From contig CAMYKJ010000137.1 of NCBI GenBank assembly GCA_947258945.1, positions 1-5,431 of the forward strand: DNA of 5,431 nucleotides. Direction: 5' to 3'. The notes under the pieces are model-generated. The model saw nothing but the letters and a program-made list of their open reading frames with translations, was not told the DNA's origin and did no database searches. Numbering within the stretch: position 1 is the stretch's first letter; each line of letters opens with the position of its first letter. Below, in pieces: positions 1 to 5,431 of the stretch. The translations under genes were made by a program, and so were the position numbers. Source of the DNA: an uncultured Ectothiorhodospiraceae bacterium. GTDB lineage: Bacteria > Pseudomonadota > Gammaproteobacteria > UBA9214.

Positions 1-1
1 G

Positions 2-1312
2 GATGTCGACGGCGAACACCAGTTCGAGGTGTTGTCGACCAACGGCGACACCTTCCTCGGTGGCGAGGACTTCGACAAGCGACTGATCGATTACCTGGCC
101 GATGCATTCCAGAAGGAACAGGGCATGGACCTGCGCGGTGATCCGCTGGCCATGCAGCGCCTCAAGGAAGGTGCCGAGAAGGCCAAGATCGAGCTATCTT
201 CCAGTCAGCATACGGATGTCAATCTGCCCTACATTACCGCCGATGCCAGTGGTCCGAAGCACCTGACCATGAAGCTGACGCGCGCCAAGCTCGAGTCGCT
301 GGTCGAGGAACTGATCGAGCGCACTATCGAGCCGTGCAAGATCGCACTCAAGGATGCCGGCCTGTCCACCGGCGATATCGACGACATCATCCTGGTCGGT
401 GGCCAGACCCGCATGCCGAAGGTGCAGGAGGCGGTCAAGAATTTCTTCGGCAAGGAGCCGCGCAAGGACGTCAACCCGGACGAGGCGGTGGCCGTCGGTG
501 CGGCCATCCAGGGCGGTGTGCTGGGCGGCGACGTCAAGGACGTCCTGCTGCTCGATGTCACCCCGCTGTCGCTGGGTATCGAGACGCTCGGTGGCGTGAT
601 GACCAAACTCATTGACAAGAACACCACCATTCCGACCAAGGCAAACCAGGTGTTCTCCACGGCAGAGGACCACCAGTCGGCCGTCACCGTGCACGTGCTG
701 CAGGGCGAGCGTGATGTGGCCAGCGCGAACAAGTCGCTGGGCCGCTTCGACCTCAGTGATATACCGCCGGCCCCGCGCGGCGTGCCGCAGATCGAGGTGA
801 CCTTCGATATCGATGCCAACGGTATCCTGCATGTGTCCGCCAAGGACAAGGCGACCGGCAAGGAGCAGTCGATCCAGATCAAGGCCTCCAGCGGCCTGTC
901 GGATGACGAGATCGACCAGATGGTGAAGGACGCCGAGGCGCATGCCGAGGAGGACCGCAAGTTCCATGAACTGATCGATGCGCGTAACCAGGCCGACGGC
1001 CTGATTCACGCGACCAACAAGTCACTGACGGATCTCGGTGACAAGGTAGACGAGGCCGAGAAGAAGGAGATCGAGGCCGCCATCGAGGAGCTGCAGGAGG
1101 CCATGAAGGGCGACGACAAGGCCGCCATCGAGGCGAAGACCCAGGCGCTGGGCGAGAAGTCCGGCAAGCTGGCCGAGCGCGTCTACCAGGAACAGGCCGC
1201 ACAGGAGGGTGCTGCTGCGGGCGAGGCAGGCGCGGAGTCCGCTTCGGGTTCGGCGGATGATGACGTGGTCGATGCCGAGTTCGAAGAAGTGAAGGATGCC
1301 GACAACAAGTAG
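2..1312 (+). CDS. dnaK: Molecular chaperone DnaK (Hsp70), 5'-truncated by the window edge
   Basis: DnaK is the cytoplasmic ATP-dependent Hsp70 chaperone; it binds exposed hydrophobic segments of clients and cycles with DnaJ and GrpE. The reading frame is open from base 2 and gives 436 residues, roughly E. coli residue 205 to the end, so about a third of the nucleotide-binding domain is missing. Visible landmarks are [12 protein letters not shown], the adenosine-site motif [10 protein letters not shown] (about 389-418), [16 protein letters not shown], the hydrophobic interdomain linker VLLL (542-553) followed by [11 protein letters not shown], the beta substrate-binding domain with [12 protein letters not shown] and [19 protein letters not shown], then the charged helical lid and an Ala/Gly/Ser-rich tail. 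It ends [18 protein letters not shown], the conserved acidic C-terminus. Domains match the family in order and length, with no internal lesion. The sigma-32-type promoter usual for this operon would lie upstream and cannot be seen. dnaJ follows on the same strand. Confidence 0.98.
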   Translation, partial: DVDGEHQFEVLSTNGDTFLGGEDFDKRLIDYLADAFQKEQGMDLRGDPLAMQRLKEGAEKAKIELSSSQHTDVNLPYITADASGPKHLTMKLTRAKLESLVEELIERTIEPCKIALKDAGLSTGDIDDIILVGGQTRMPKVQEAVKNFFGKEPRKDVNPDEAVAVGAAIQGGVLGGDVKDVLLLDVTPLSLGIETLGGVMTKLIDKNTTIPTKANQVFSTAEDHQSAVTVHVLQGERDVASANKSLGRFDLSDIPPAPRGVPQIEVTFDIDANGILHVSAKDKATGKEQSIQIKASSGLSDDEIDQMVKDAEAHAEEDRKFHELIDARNQADGLIHATNKSLTDLGDKVDEAEKKEIEAAIEELQEAMKGDDKAAIEAKTQALGEKSGKLAERVYQEQAAQEGAAAGEAGAESASGSADDDVVDAEFEEVKDADNK

Positions 1313-1339
1313 CGTCGCATCGGCTCCAGCATGACAGAT

Positions 1340-1356
1340 TCCGGCCCCGGATTTTT
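1340..1356 (+). terminator. Weak terminator-like hairpin between dnaK and dnaJ
   Basis: TCCG, a GCCC loop and CGGA form a 4-bp stem (5 bp if the loop is drawn as CC), followed directly by five T residues at 1352-1356. The layout is that of an intrinsic terminator, but the stem is too short for an efficient one. It lies in the 98-bp spacer between dnaK and dnaJ. It could act as an attenuator that lowers dnaJ expression relative to dnaK, or mean nothing. Stoichiometric control is inference only. Confidence 0.25.
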
Positions 1357-1410
1357 ACTGTCAACAGCAGGGTGGTATGGGTGAATAACAAGGCGTAGCG
1401 GACAGGACAT

Positions 1411-2561
1411 ATGTCAAAGCGTGATTACTACGAGGTGCTCGGTGCTTCCAAAAATGCCAGCGAGGCAGACCTGAAAAAGGCCTATCGCCGTGCTGCGCAG
1501 AAGTACCACCCGGACAGGAATCCCGACGACCAGGAAGCCGAGGCGAAATTCAAGGAGTGCAAGGAGGCCTGGGAGGTCCTGGGCGATGCGCAGAAACGCG
1601 CGGCCTACGATCAGTTCGGCCATGCCGGTGTCGATCCGTCCATGGGGGGTGGTTTCGGAGCCGGTGCAGGGGCTGCTGGCGGCGCCGGCTTCAGCGATAT
1701 CTTCGGCGACGTGTTTGGCGACATCTTCGGCGGCGGACGCGGTGGCGGCGGCCAGCGTGTCTACCGCGGTTCGGACCTGCGCTACAACCTCGAGCTGTCA
1801 CTGGAGGATGCCGTTGCCGGCACCGAGGTGAAGATCCGCGTGCCGACCATGGTCCAGTGCGGCGCGGCACCTGCGACGGCAGCGGTGCGCGCAAGGGCAG
1901 CAAGCCAACGCCCTGCACGACCTGTGGCGGTCATGGCCAGGTGCGCATGCAGCAGGGTTTCTTTTCGCTGCAGCAGACCTGCCCGCATTGCCAGGGTACA
2001 GGCACCGTCATTTCCGACCCCTGCCCGGACTGTCGTGGCAAGGGCCGGGTCAGCGAACACAAGACCCTGTCGGTGAAAGTGCCCGCCGGTGTCGACAACG
2101 GCGACCGCATTCGGCTCGCCGGCGAGGGCGAGGCCGGCGAGAGCGGCGGTCCGCCGGGTGATCTGTATGTGCAGATCGCGGTCAAGGAACATCCCATCTT
2201 CCAGCGCGATGAAAACAATCTCTTTTGCGAGGTGCCTATCAGTTTCACCGCCGCCGCACTGGGCGGCGAACTGGAAGTGCCGACCCTGAACGGTCGCGTC
2301 AACCTGAAGATCCCGGCCGAGACACAGAGCGGCAAGATGTTTCGCATACGCGGCAAGGGAGTGAAGCCGGTGCGCGGCGGCCCGATCGGCGATCTGCTCT
2401 GCCGCGTCAGTGTCGAGACGCCGGTCAACCTGACGCGCCGTCAGAAGGAACTGCTGCAGGAATTCTCCGGTGAAGTCGAGCAGGGCGGCAGCCGCCACAG
2501 CCCGCAGGCCAGCTCATGGCTGGACGGGGTGAAGAAGTTCTTCGACGGCCTGCACGGGTAA
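1411..2561 (+). pseudogene. dnaJ: Co-chaperone DnaJ (Hsp40), frameshifted in the first zinc-finger motif
   Basis: DnaJ delivers unfolded clients to DnaK and triggers its ATP hydrolysis. The ATG at 1411 follows GGACAGGACAT, which contains an AGGA ribosome-binding sequence. In frame 1: J-domain (residues 1-70, catalytic HPD at 33-35, [14 protein letters not shown] helix), then a G/F-rich linker (about 79-115) with [11 protein letters not shown]. The frame breaks after residue 151 and reaches a stop at 2074-2076. The rest continues in another frame to TAA at 2559-2561: [16 protein letters not shown] and CPDCRGKG zinc motifs, the two client-binding beta domains ([33 protein letters not shown]) and the dimerisation tail [15 protein letters not shown]. 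Removing one copy of the GCGGC duplication at 1859-1868 gives a 381-residue protein (E. coli 376) with zinc cysteines at 150, 153, 167, 170, 189, 192, 203 and 206. As sequenced, the product is 221 residues: J-domain and G/F region plus about 70 foreign residues. J+G/F fragments of E. coli DnaJ can still stimulate DnaK, so partial activity is possible. A genuine mutation and a sequencing or assembly error cannot be told apart here. Confidence 0.93.
1859..1868 (+). repeat. 5-bp tandem duplication (GCGGC x2) that frameshifts dnaJ
   Basis: The bases read T-GCGGC-GCGGC-ACC-TGC. With a single GCGGC the codons are TGC GGC ACC TGC GAC GGC AGC GGT, i.e. C-G-T-C-D-G-S-G, an exact CxxCxGxG zinc motif. 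The extra five bases therefore account for the whole frame change. A perfect adjacent copy is the signature of replication slippage or of an assembly or base-calling slip in GC-rich DNA. Confidence 0.85.
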
Positions 2562-2600
2562 GACCGCCGCGCGCAGAGAAAAAAATTAAAAACACACGCC

Positions 2601-2672
2601 ACAGAGAACACAGAGAACACAGAGAACACAGAGAACACGGAGAACACAGAGAACACAGAGAACACAGAGAAA
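2601..2672 (+). repeat. Tandem array of eight 9-bp units (ACAGAGAAC)
   Basis: Eight contiguous 9-mers start 40 bp after the dnaJ stop. Units 1-4, 6 and 7 are identical ACAGAGAAC; unit 5 is ACGGAGAAC; unit 8 is ACAGAGAAA. A degenerate lead-in (AACACACGCC) precedes it. The array is purine-rich on the plus strand and sits in the convergent gap between dnaJ and the minus-strand gene ending at 2828. The 9-bp period would encode short repeating peptides on either strand, but those frames lack a plausible start and gene-like flanks, so it is treated as non-coding. Similar short AGAG-rich intergenic arrays occur in other environmental proteobacteria, as far as I recall; their function is unknown to me. 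Confidence 0.93.
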
Positions 2673-2681
2673 CTGATTGTT

Positions 2682-2706
2682 CCCTCTCTTCTTCGGGAGA
2701 TGAGGG
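2682..2706 (+). terminator. UUCG-loop hairpin downstream of dnaJ, possible terminator or RNA 3' end
   Basis: CCCTC-TCTTC, loop TTCG, GGAGA-(T)-GAGGG: the arms 2682-2691 and 2696-2706 pair over 10 bp with one bulged T (2701) and one G-U pair, closed by a very stable C(UUCG)G tetraloop. It is the first strong fold after the dnaJ stop and directly follows the 9-bp repeat array. Only two T residues follow, so classical intrinsic termination would be weak. It may instead protect the 3' end of the dnaKJ transcript from exonucleases. Its place in a convergent gap fits a transcript-end role. Confidence 0.4.
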
Positions 2707-2827
2707 TTATAAGAGTTTCGTAAAGGACTGCTTCACACCCTGAATAGAAGTACAGCGTTCCAGTCTGGATGACGGGGACGTTTATGTGCTGAAGTAGGCC
2801 TGCAGCTATCAGACCCTGATTAGCGTT

Positions 2828-3094
2828 TCAGTCAGTCTGGGTGACCTTTAAATCTCCATTTTGGTCGCGGGAAACATTGAATTTTCCAGAATTACACTGA
2901 ACAACCCAGACGTTATTTCCGTCGCTGTCAACTTTCAGAATTTGCGCACAGGGATAATTTGCACTCCGTATTGCAGCTGCCATTTCACCGTGACTCACGT
3001 CTGCTGCGGTGGCCTGAGGAGATAACAGCCCCCCAACAATGACGCTGCAAAATAATACCAATGATTCAGGATTTAGCAGTATTGGTTTATGCAT
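2828..3094 (-). CDS. Small exported hypothetical protein with two cysteines
   Basis: 88 residues starting MHKPILLNPES. The ATG at 3094 is preceded on the minus strand by GGAGG with 8 bases of spacing, an excellent ribosome-binding site; the longer reading frame from the TTG at 3109 would overlap that site and is rejected. Residues 12-30 form a hydrophobic Sec signal peptide (LVLFCSVIVGGLL) with a likely cleavage after Ala-Thr-Ala (28-30). The mature part is only about 58 residues: a short helix (EMAAAIRSANYPC), then alternating strands ending GKFNVSRDQNGDLKVTQTD. Cys49 and Cys67 could form a periplasmic disulfide. The pattern 'IRSANYPC ... V.C.SGKF.V' resembles small secreted hypothetical proteins common in Proteobacteria, but I cannot name a family or function. 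It is convergent with dnaJ and divergent from the cysteine-repeat gene at 3405. GC content is much lower than in dnaKJ. Confidence 0.72.
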   Translation of the reverse strand: MHKPILLNPESLVLFCSVIVGGLLSPQATAADVSHGEMAAAIRSANYPCAQILKVDSDGNNVWVVQCNSGKFNVSRDQNGDLKVTQTD

Positions 3095-3404
3095 GGAAGT
3101 ACCCTCCAATTTGTACTTGAGAACAATCAGTACATGATAAAAGTAGATCTATCGATACATACTACACCCTTAACGCATCAACTATATAAATAACTCCGAA
3201 GCCAGCCATCGATTCGTACGCTATTGTCTTCGTTAGACATGACCCGGGAAAATAGTAATGTCCAGAGTTGCTGCGTTCCCGCCGTTCGCCAGACATCCCG
3301 GAAGGGCAAGTTGTTTTCTCGGATATCCGGACTGACACTAGTGAGATAATTGGCTAAACTCACATGCTCGACTAACACCCTAATCAGAATTTGGAGAAGT
3401 TCGT
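3095..3404. other. Divergent intergenic region, no supported gene
   Basis: This 310-bp stretch separates two divergent genes for exported proteins, so it should contain both promoters. For the minus-strand gene, a TATCAT -10-like hexamer lies at 3134-3139 about 40 bp from its ATG, without a matching -35. For the plus-strand gene there is an extended -10 candidate at 3342-3350. An 86-codon minus-strand frame (3178-3438) crosses the region but starts with GTG inside the next gene, has no visible ribosome-binding site or recognisable domain, and is not called. No RNA gene was recognised. Confidence 0.5.
3342..3350 (+). promoter_or_regulatory. Candidate extended -10 promoter for the cysteine-repeat gene
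   Basis: TGAGATAAT fits the extended -10 form TGnTATAAT with one mismatch in the hexamer. No good -35 box lies 16-18 bp upstream, which extended -10 promoters tolerate. It would place the transcript start near 3357, about 48 bp before the ATG at 3405. Confidence 0.3.
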
Positions 3405-3869
3405 ATGCCTTCCAGTTTAATGAAAACCTGTATACCACTAATGTTGGCCTTGTTATTTTCTATGCCAACTTACGCCGAACAGGCTGGCAAGCCACTTGCT
3501 GATAAATTGCCGGAAGGGAATATTGTTATCGCATCCTCCGTAACTGGTTGTGATGAAGATATAAAGCAGCACTGTGATGGTCTTGGCGACAATACGGATA
3601 AAGTCTTTATGTGTCTTGCGGCGTATGAAGAGCACCTGAGTTCAGAATGCAAGCAGGGCATCCTGGAGGCGGCCCTGTCAATCAAGATGGGAGCTGCTGC
3701 ACTCGATTACTCAATCAGCGCCTGTGAAGCAGATGCTGACAAGCATTGTCTTGATGTGCAGCCCGGTGAGGGCCGTATTGTGAGCTGTATCAAAGCCAAT
3801 GAATCCAAAGTCAGCAAAGAATGCATAACGGCTCTGAAGGAAACTGGTCTATGGGAACTCGGCAAGTAG
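3405..3869 (+). CDS. Exported cysteine-rich repeat protein (PF00839-like, two modules)
   Basis: 154 residues. The ATG at 3405 has GGAG eight bases upstream; the internal ATG at 3420 has no such site. A Sec signal peptide (MKTCIPLMLALLFSMPTYA) probably ends after Ala24, with the T-Y-A cleavage pattern; Cys9 lies before the hydrophobic core, so this is not a lipoprotein. The mature protein has eight cysteines: 49, 57, 70, 82 and 107, 115, 128, 140. Both sets follow C-x7-C-x12-C-x11-C, offset by exactly 58 residues, so this is an internal duplication. The motifs CDEDIKQHC / CEADADKHC, MCL / SCI and SSECKQGI / SKECITAL resemble the cysteine-rich repeat family (PF00839, named from eukaryotic Golgi glycoprotein 1 and also common in bacterial periplasmic proteins). 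All cysteines are probably disulfide-bonded in the periplasm. The molecular role is unknown. It is a single-gene unit with its own strong terminator and low GC relative to dnaKJ. Confidence 0.85.
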   Translation: MPSSLMKTCIPLMLALLFSMPTYAEQAGKPLADKLPEGNIVIASSVTGCDEDIKQHCDGLGDNTDKVFMCLAAYEEHLSSECKQGILEAALSIKMGAAALDYSISACEADADKHCLDVQPGEGRIVSCIKANESKVSKECITALKETGLWELGK

Positions 3870-3916
3870 TTAGAAAATAAGAATGCAAGAAAGCTGCTCA
3901 ATTCGAATACGATTAT

Positions 3917-3938
3917 GGCCCCTTCAGGGGCCTTTTTT
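3917..3938 (+). terminator. Strong intrinsic terminator after the cysteine-repeat gene
   Basis: GGCCCC, loop TTCA, GGGGCC form a perfect 6-bp GC stem (3917-3922 with 3927-3932), followed at once by six T residues (3933-3938). It lies 47 bp past the stop codon and closes this gene as a monocistronic unit. Confidence 0.9.
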
Positions 3939-4328
3939 ATTGTGAAGGCCTGCTTCTGGCCGGAATACGACTAGGGACTGATTCTAAATAAGAGTTCACT
4001 AAACGACGGAAGACGACCCTTCTCAGACCCTTGGACGCTCTTGATATTTGCGATGATCAACTGACGTGAAGCAACCTTTCTCGTAACTTTTTGAAAATTC
4101 TATCTCATCAGCACAAAAGTATTATGTTGGTGCATTGTTCCAACACAAAGCTAACGTTGTAATGCTGTATGTAAATATTTATCTGCACCATTTTGGGGCA
4201 GATTGCTCATATTGACATAAATCGGGTGATGGTCTTTATTTACCGTAGTTCCATAAGTGTATAAATGCGTGGTCCGAAACAAAAATAAAGGACGATCGTT
4301 CAATAATAATCGCCATGGAGTTACCAGA
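3939..4328. other. Long AT-rich intergenic leader, no supported gene
   Basis: About 390 bp without a convincing reading frame on either strand. It holds an inverted repeat TGTTGG/CCAACA (4125-4130 and 4140-4145), a 7-bp-arm hairpin with one A-G mismatch (4183-4201), a candidate sigma-70 promoter at 4212-4240, and a perfect 8-bp palindrome ACGATCGT (4292-4299) about 30 bp before the next start codon. The first two lie just upstream of the promoter and the palindrome lies in the leader, where operators can sit, but none matches a regulator site I can name. The 96-codon minus-strand frame at 4151-4441 overlaps the following gene antisense and is judged spurious. Confidence 0.5.
4212..4240 (+). 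promoter_or_regulatory. Candidate sigma-70 promoter for the VPxPA-sorted protein gene
   Basis: A perfect -35 box TTGACA (4212-4217) is followed after 17 bp by TTTATT (4235-4240), which matches the TATAAT consensus at four of six positions. It points at the gene starting at 4329 and would leave a leader of roughly 80 bases. The -35 is strong and the -10 only fair. Confidence 0.45.
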
Positions 4329-5207
4329 ATGAAACATTTTTTTTCAACCTTTGCATTGGGTGTTTTCGCGTTCTTCATTATAGCCACATCAGCTAACGCC
4401 GTTGTTGTAGACATGCGGACAGTGCCGATGACTCTCGGCACTGATTCGCTGTCGTTTGATGCAAATGGTATTTCGGTGACCGCAAGGGGCTACCATGCTG
4501 AATACAACTCTGGCACCGATGCCATGACGGTCTACGGCCCCTTTACTACCAGCGAGGTCGCATCTACGCCATCTTTCTCGTACCCGGCATTCGGCCGAGT
4601 AACCCAGCTTGGTCCACCCGACACCATCATATCGGGTCTGATGCTCTACACGCTCCAGGATCTGGGCCAGTCCGATAACGATTCGTTCCAGGCTGGTTTT
4701 CAACCCGGATTCGACAATGCACTTTGCGGATCCAGCACCACCGCGCCAGGCTGTACTGGCCCTGTGTTCCCCAGCATACAATTTGCACTGTTCAGTTTTG
4801 ACACACCAGTAAATGTTTTACAGGTCATTGTCGATGACGTCTCGAATTTCGGTCGCGCGATCTGGACCGCTGGAGGCGCCACAGCGCCAGATCTTTCTCA
4901 GGATTTTCGTACAGCGTTTGGCGGATTCGACTTCAGGAGTTCAGTTGACGATGCGGGCGACGGACCCTTTACTCATACTTTCGCACCGCTCCAAAGCATA
5001 CAATATCTTGCCGTCGGCACACCGTTCGATGCCAGTCTAGTGGACGCTGGCGCCGACCTGGGCGGCGTGCCCAGAGGAGAATCCCTGATTCAATTCTACT
5101 TGGAAGGGCTAAATATAACGCCCGTGCCAGTGCCTGCGGCAGTCTGGCTCTTCGGCTCTGGTCTGCTGAGTCTCATTGGGATAGCGAGACGCAAGAAAAC
5201 AGCTTAA
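4329..5207 (+). CDS. Exported protein with VPxPA-type (PEP-CTERM-like) C-terminal sorting signal
   Basis: 292 residues. The ATG at 4329 has GGAG eight bases upstream (4317-4320) and opens directly on a signal peptide; an upstream in-frame GTG at 4257 would bury that signal and is rejected. Residues 1-24 form a Sec signal peptide (phenylalanine-rich core, cleavage after A-N-A). The middle of about 240 residues is rich in Ser/Thr/Gly/Asp/Phe and looks like an all-beta extracellular domain; Cys133 and Cys142 are close enough for a small disulfide loop. The last 27 residues are a sorting signal: VPVPAAVWLFGSG (from residue 266), a hydrophobic helix continuing LLSLIGIA, and a basic RRKK end. In the VPLPA/PEP-CTERM families such tails are recognised by an exosortase at the inner membrane and removed during export to the outer surface, often in exopolysaccharide-producing bacteria. 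No exosortase gene is in the window. The central domain was not recognised, so ligand or function is unknown. It stands alone, with its own promoter candidate and two terminators. Confidence 0.9.
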   Translation: MKHFFSTFALGVFAFFIIATSANAVVVDMRTVPMTLGTDSLSFDANGISVTARGYHAEYNSGTDAMTVYGPFTTSEVASTPSFSYPAFGRVTQLGPPDTIISGLMLYTLQDLGQSDNDSFQAGFQPGFDNALCGSSTTAPGCTGPVFPSIQFALFSFDTPVNVLQVIVDDVSNFGRAIWTAGGATAPDLSQDFRTAFGGFDFRSSVDDAGDGPFTHTFAPLQSIQYLAVGTPFDASLVDAGADLGGVPRGESLIQFYLEGLNITPVPVPAAVWLFGSGLLSLIGIARRKKTA

Positions 5208-5222
5208 TCATTTCGTTCAGTG

Positions 5223-5242
5223 ACGGCCCTTCGGGGCCGTTT
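5223..5242 (+). terminator. Intrinsic terminator 1 after the VPxPA-sorted protein gene
   Basis: ACGGCCC, loop TTCG, GGGCCGT make a perfect 7-bp stem (5223-5229 with 5234-5240), 15 bp past the stop codon, and the sequence continues TTCTC. The stem and UUCG loop are strong, the T-tract short. Confidence 0.8.
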
Positions 5243-5285
5243 CTCATCGACCAGTTGAACCGGCAGCCGTTCCAGGAAGTACAGG

Positions 5286-5313
5286 AACCCCGCATTAGTG
5301 GGGTTTCTTGTTT
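5286..5313 (+). terminator. Intrinsic terminator 2, in tandem with the first
   Basis: AACCCCGC, loop ATTA, GTGGGGTT form an 8-bp stem with one G-T pair (5286-5293 with 5298-5305), followed by the T-rich tail TCTTGTTT. On the opposite strand no T-tract follows, so it acts on plus-strand transcripts. It backs up the hairpin at 5223. Confidence 0.75.
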
Positions 5314-5337
5314 CATCGGAATGTCGTGTTCTGGCCC

Positions 5338-5431
5338 AGGCTGTGTAAAAACAAAACGTGATTTTTAAAAGTGGGGTACTGATTCGCTTGTAGGGACAAT
5401 ATTGCCATGTTGCTCCATATGCAGCAGGCAT
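5338..5431. other. AT-rich right edge, possible insertion-sequence end
   Basis: After the tandem terminators the sequence reads CAGGCTGTGTAAAAAC (5338-5353) and then becomes A/T-rich. The block GGCTGTGTAAAAAC resembles terminal inverted repeats I recall from some DDE-transposase insertion sequences, and an ATG at 5407 (reading MLLHMQQA to the edge, with AGGGA upstream) could be the start of a gene. No partner repeat or transposase is visible within the window, so this is only a suggestion. Confidence 0.2.

Noticed and set aside
194..1009. Long minus-strand open frames opposite dnaK
   Set aside because: These are antisense shadows of a GC-rich coding sequence; the plus-strand product is unmistakable DnaK and the antisense proteins show no domain.
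1859..1868. Programmed ribosomal frameshifting in dnaJ
   Set aside because: There is no slippery heptamer with a downstream structure of the known kinds, DnaJ is not known to use recoding, and a perfect 5-bp duplication explains the frame change fully.
2441..2743. Open frames through the 9-bp array giving FSVFSV-type (minus) or EHREHR-type (plus) repeat peptides
   Set aside because: They arise because a 9-bp period stays in frame; both run into the coding part of dnaJ in the wrong frame and have no ribosome-binding site.
2761..2845. Imperfect 13-bp direct repeat CAGTCTGGATGAC / CAGTCTGGGTGAC at 2761 and 2833
   Set aside because: It is a single pair with one mismatch, one copy lying in the 3' end of the minus-strand gene; too little to call an element or target-site duplication.
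3168..3238. Possible integron attC site (CCTTAAC at the left, GTTAGAC at the right)
   Set aside because: The core sites are about the right distance apart, but the left core does not fit the consensus and the arms between show only poor pairing; gene orientations around it do not fit a cassette.
3178..3438. 86-codon minus-strand open frame in the divergent intergenic region
   Set aside because: It starts with GTG inside the well-supported gene at 3405, has no visible ribosome-binding site, no signal peptide or recognisable domain, and covers the region where promoters of both flanking genes must lie.
4440..5389. Shared 11-mer ACTGATTCGCT at 4440 and 5379
   Set aside because: A few shared 11-mers are expected by chance in a window of this size, and flanking bases do not extend the match.
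5204..5431. 75-codon minus-strand open frame at the right edge
   Set aside because: It runs across both terminator hairpins and shows no domain; it is most likely a chance frame.

Overview
The window looks like a chromosomal segment of a gammaproteobacterium. The left half holds the 3' two-thirds of dnaK followed by dnaJ in the usual order, in GC-rich DNA; both products can be followed almost residue by residue against the Escherichia coli chaperones. The right half carries a protein ending in a VPxPA-type sorting signal, a tail typical of environmental Gammaproteobacteria that have an exosortase system. No taxonomic marker allows a genus call.

Region 1 (1-2561) is the chaperone operon. dnaK enters from outside the window and ends in the canonical EEVK-type tail. 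After a 98-bp spacer with a weak terminator-like hairpin comes dnaJ. dnaJ is broken: a perfect 5-bp tandem duplication (GCGGC twice, 1859-1868) lies inside the first zinc-binding CxxCxGxG motif and shifts the frame. Removing one copy restores a 381-residue DnaJ whose eight zinc cysteines all sit at the E. coli positions plus six. As sequenced, the product would be a J-domain plus G/F-region fragment with about 70 out-of-frame residues.

Region 2 (2562-3404) is a non-coding junction around one small gene. It holds eight copies of a 9-bp tandem repeat, a 10-bp-stem hairpin with a UUCG loop, a minus-strand gene for an 88-residue exported protein, and a divergent intergenic stretch. GC content drops visibly from here on.

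Region 3 (3405-3938) is a single-gene unit: an exported 154-residue protein built from two copies of a four-cysteine module with identical spacing, closed by a strong intrinsic terminator.

Region 4 (3939-5431) has an AT-rich leader with a good -35 box, a 292-residue exported protein with a VPxPA-type C-terminal sorting signal, two consecutive terminator hairpins, and an AT-rich right edge that might be the end of an insertion sequence. The three genes right of dnaJ all encode proteins with Sec signal peptides and look like independent single-gene units, so the window reads as a housekeeping operon next to an accessory stretch of cell-envelope genes. No complete undescribed system is visible. 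The most notable items are the dnaJ lesion, the period-58 cysteine duplication and the 9-bp repeat array.
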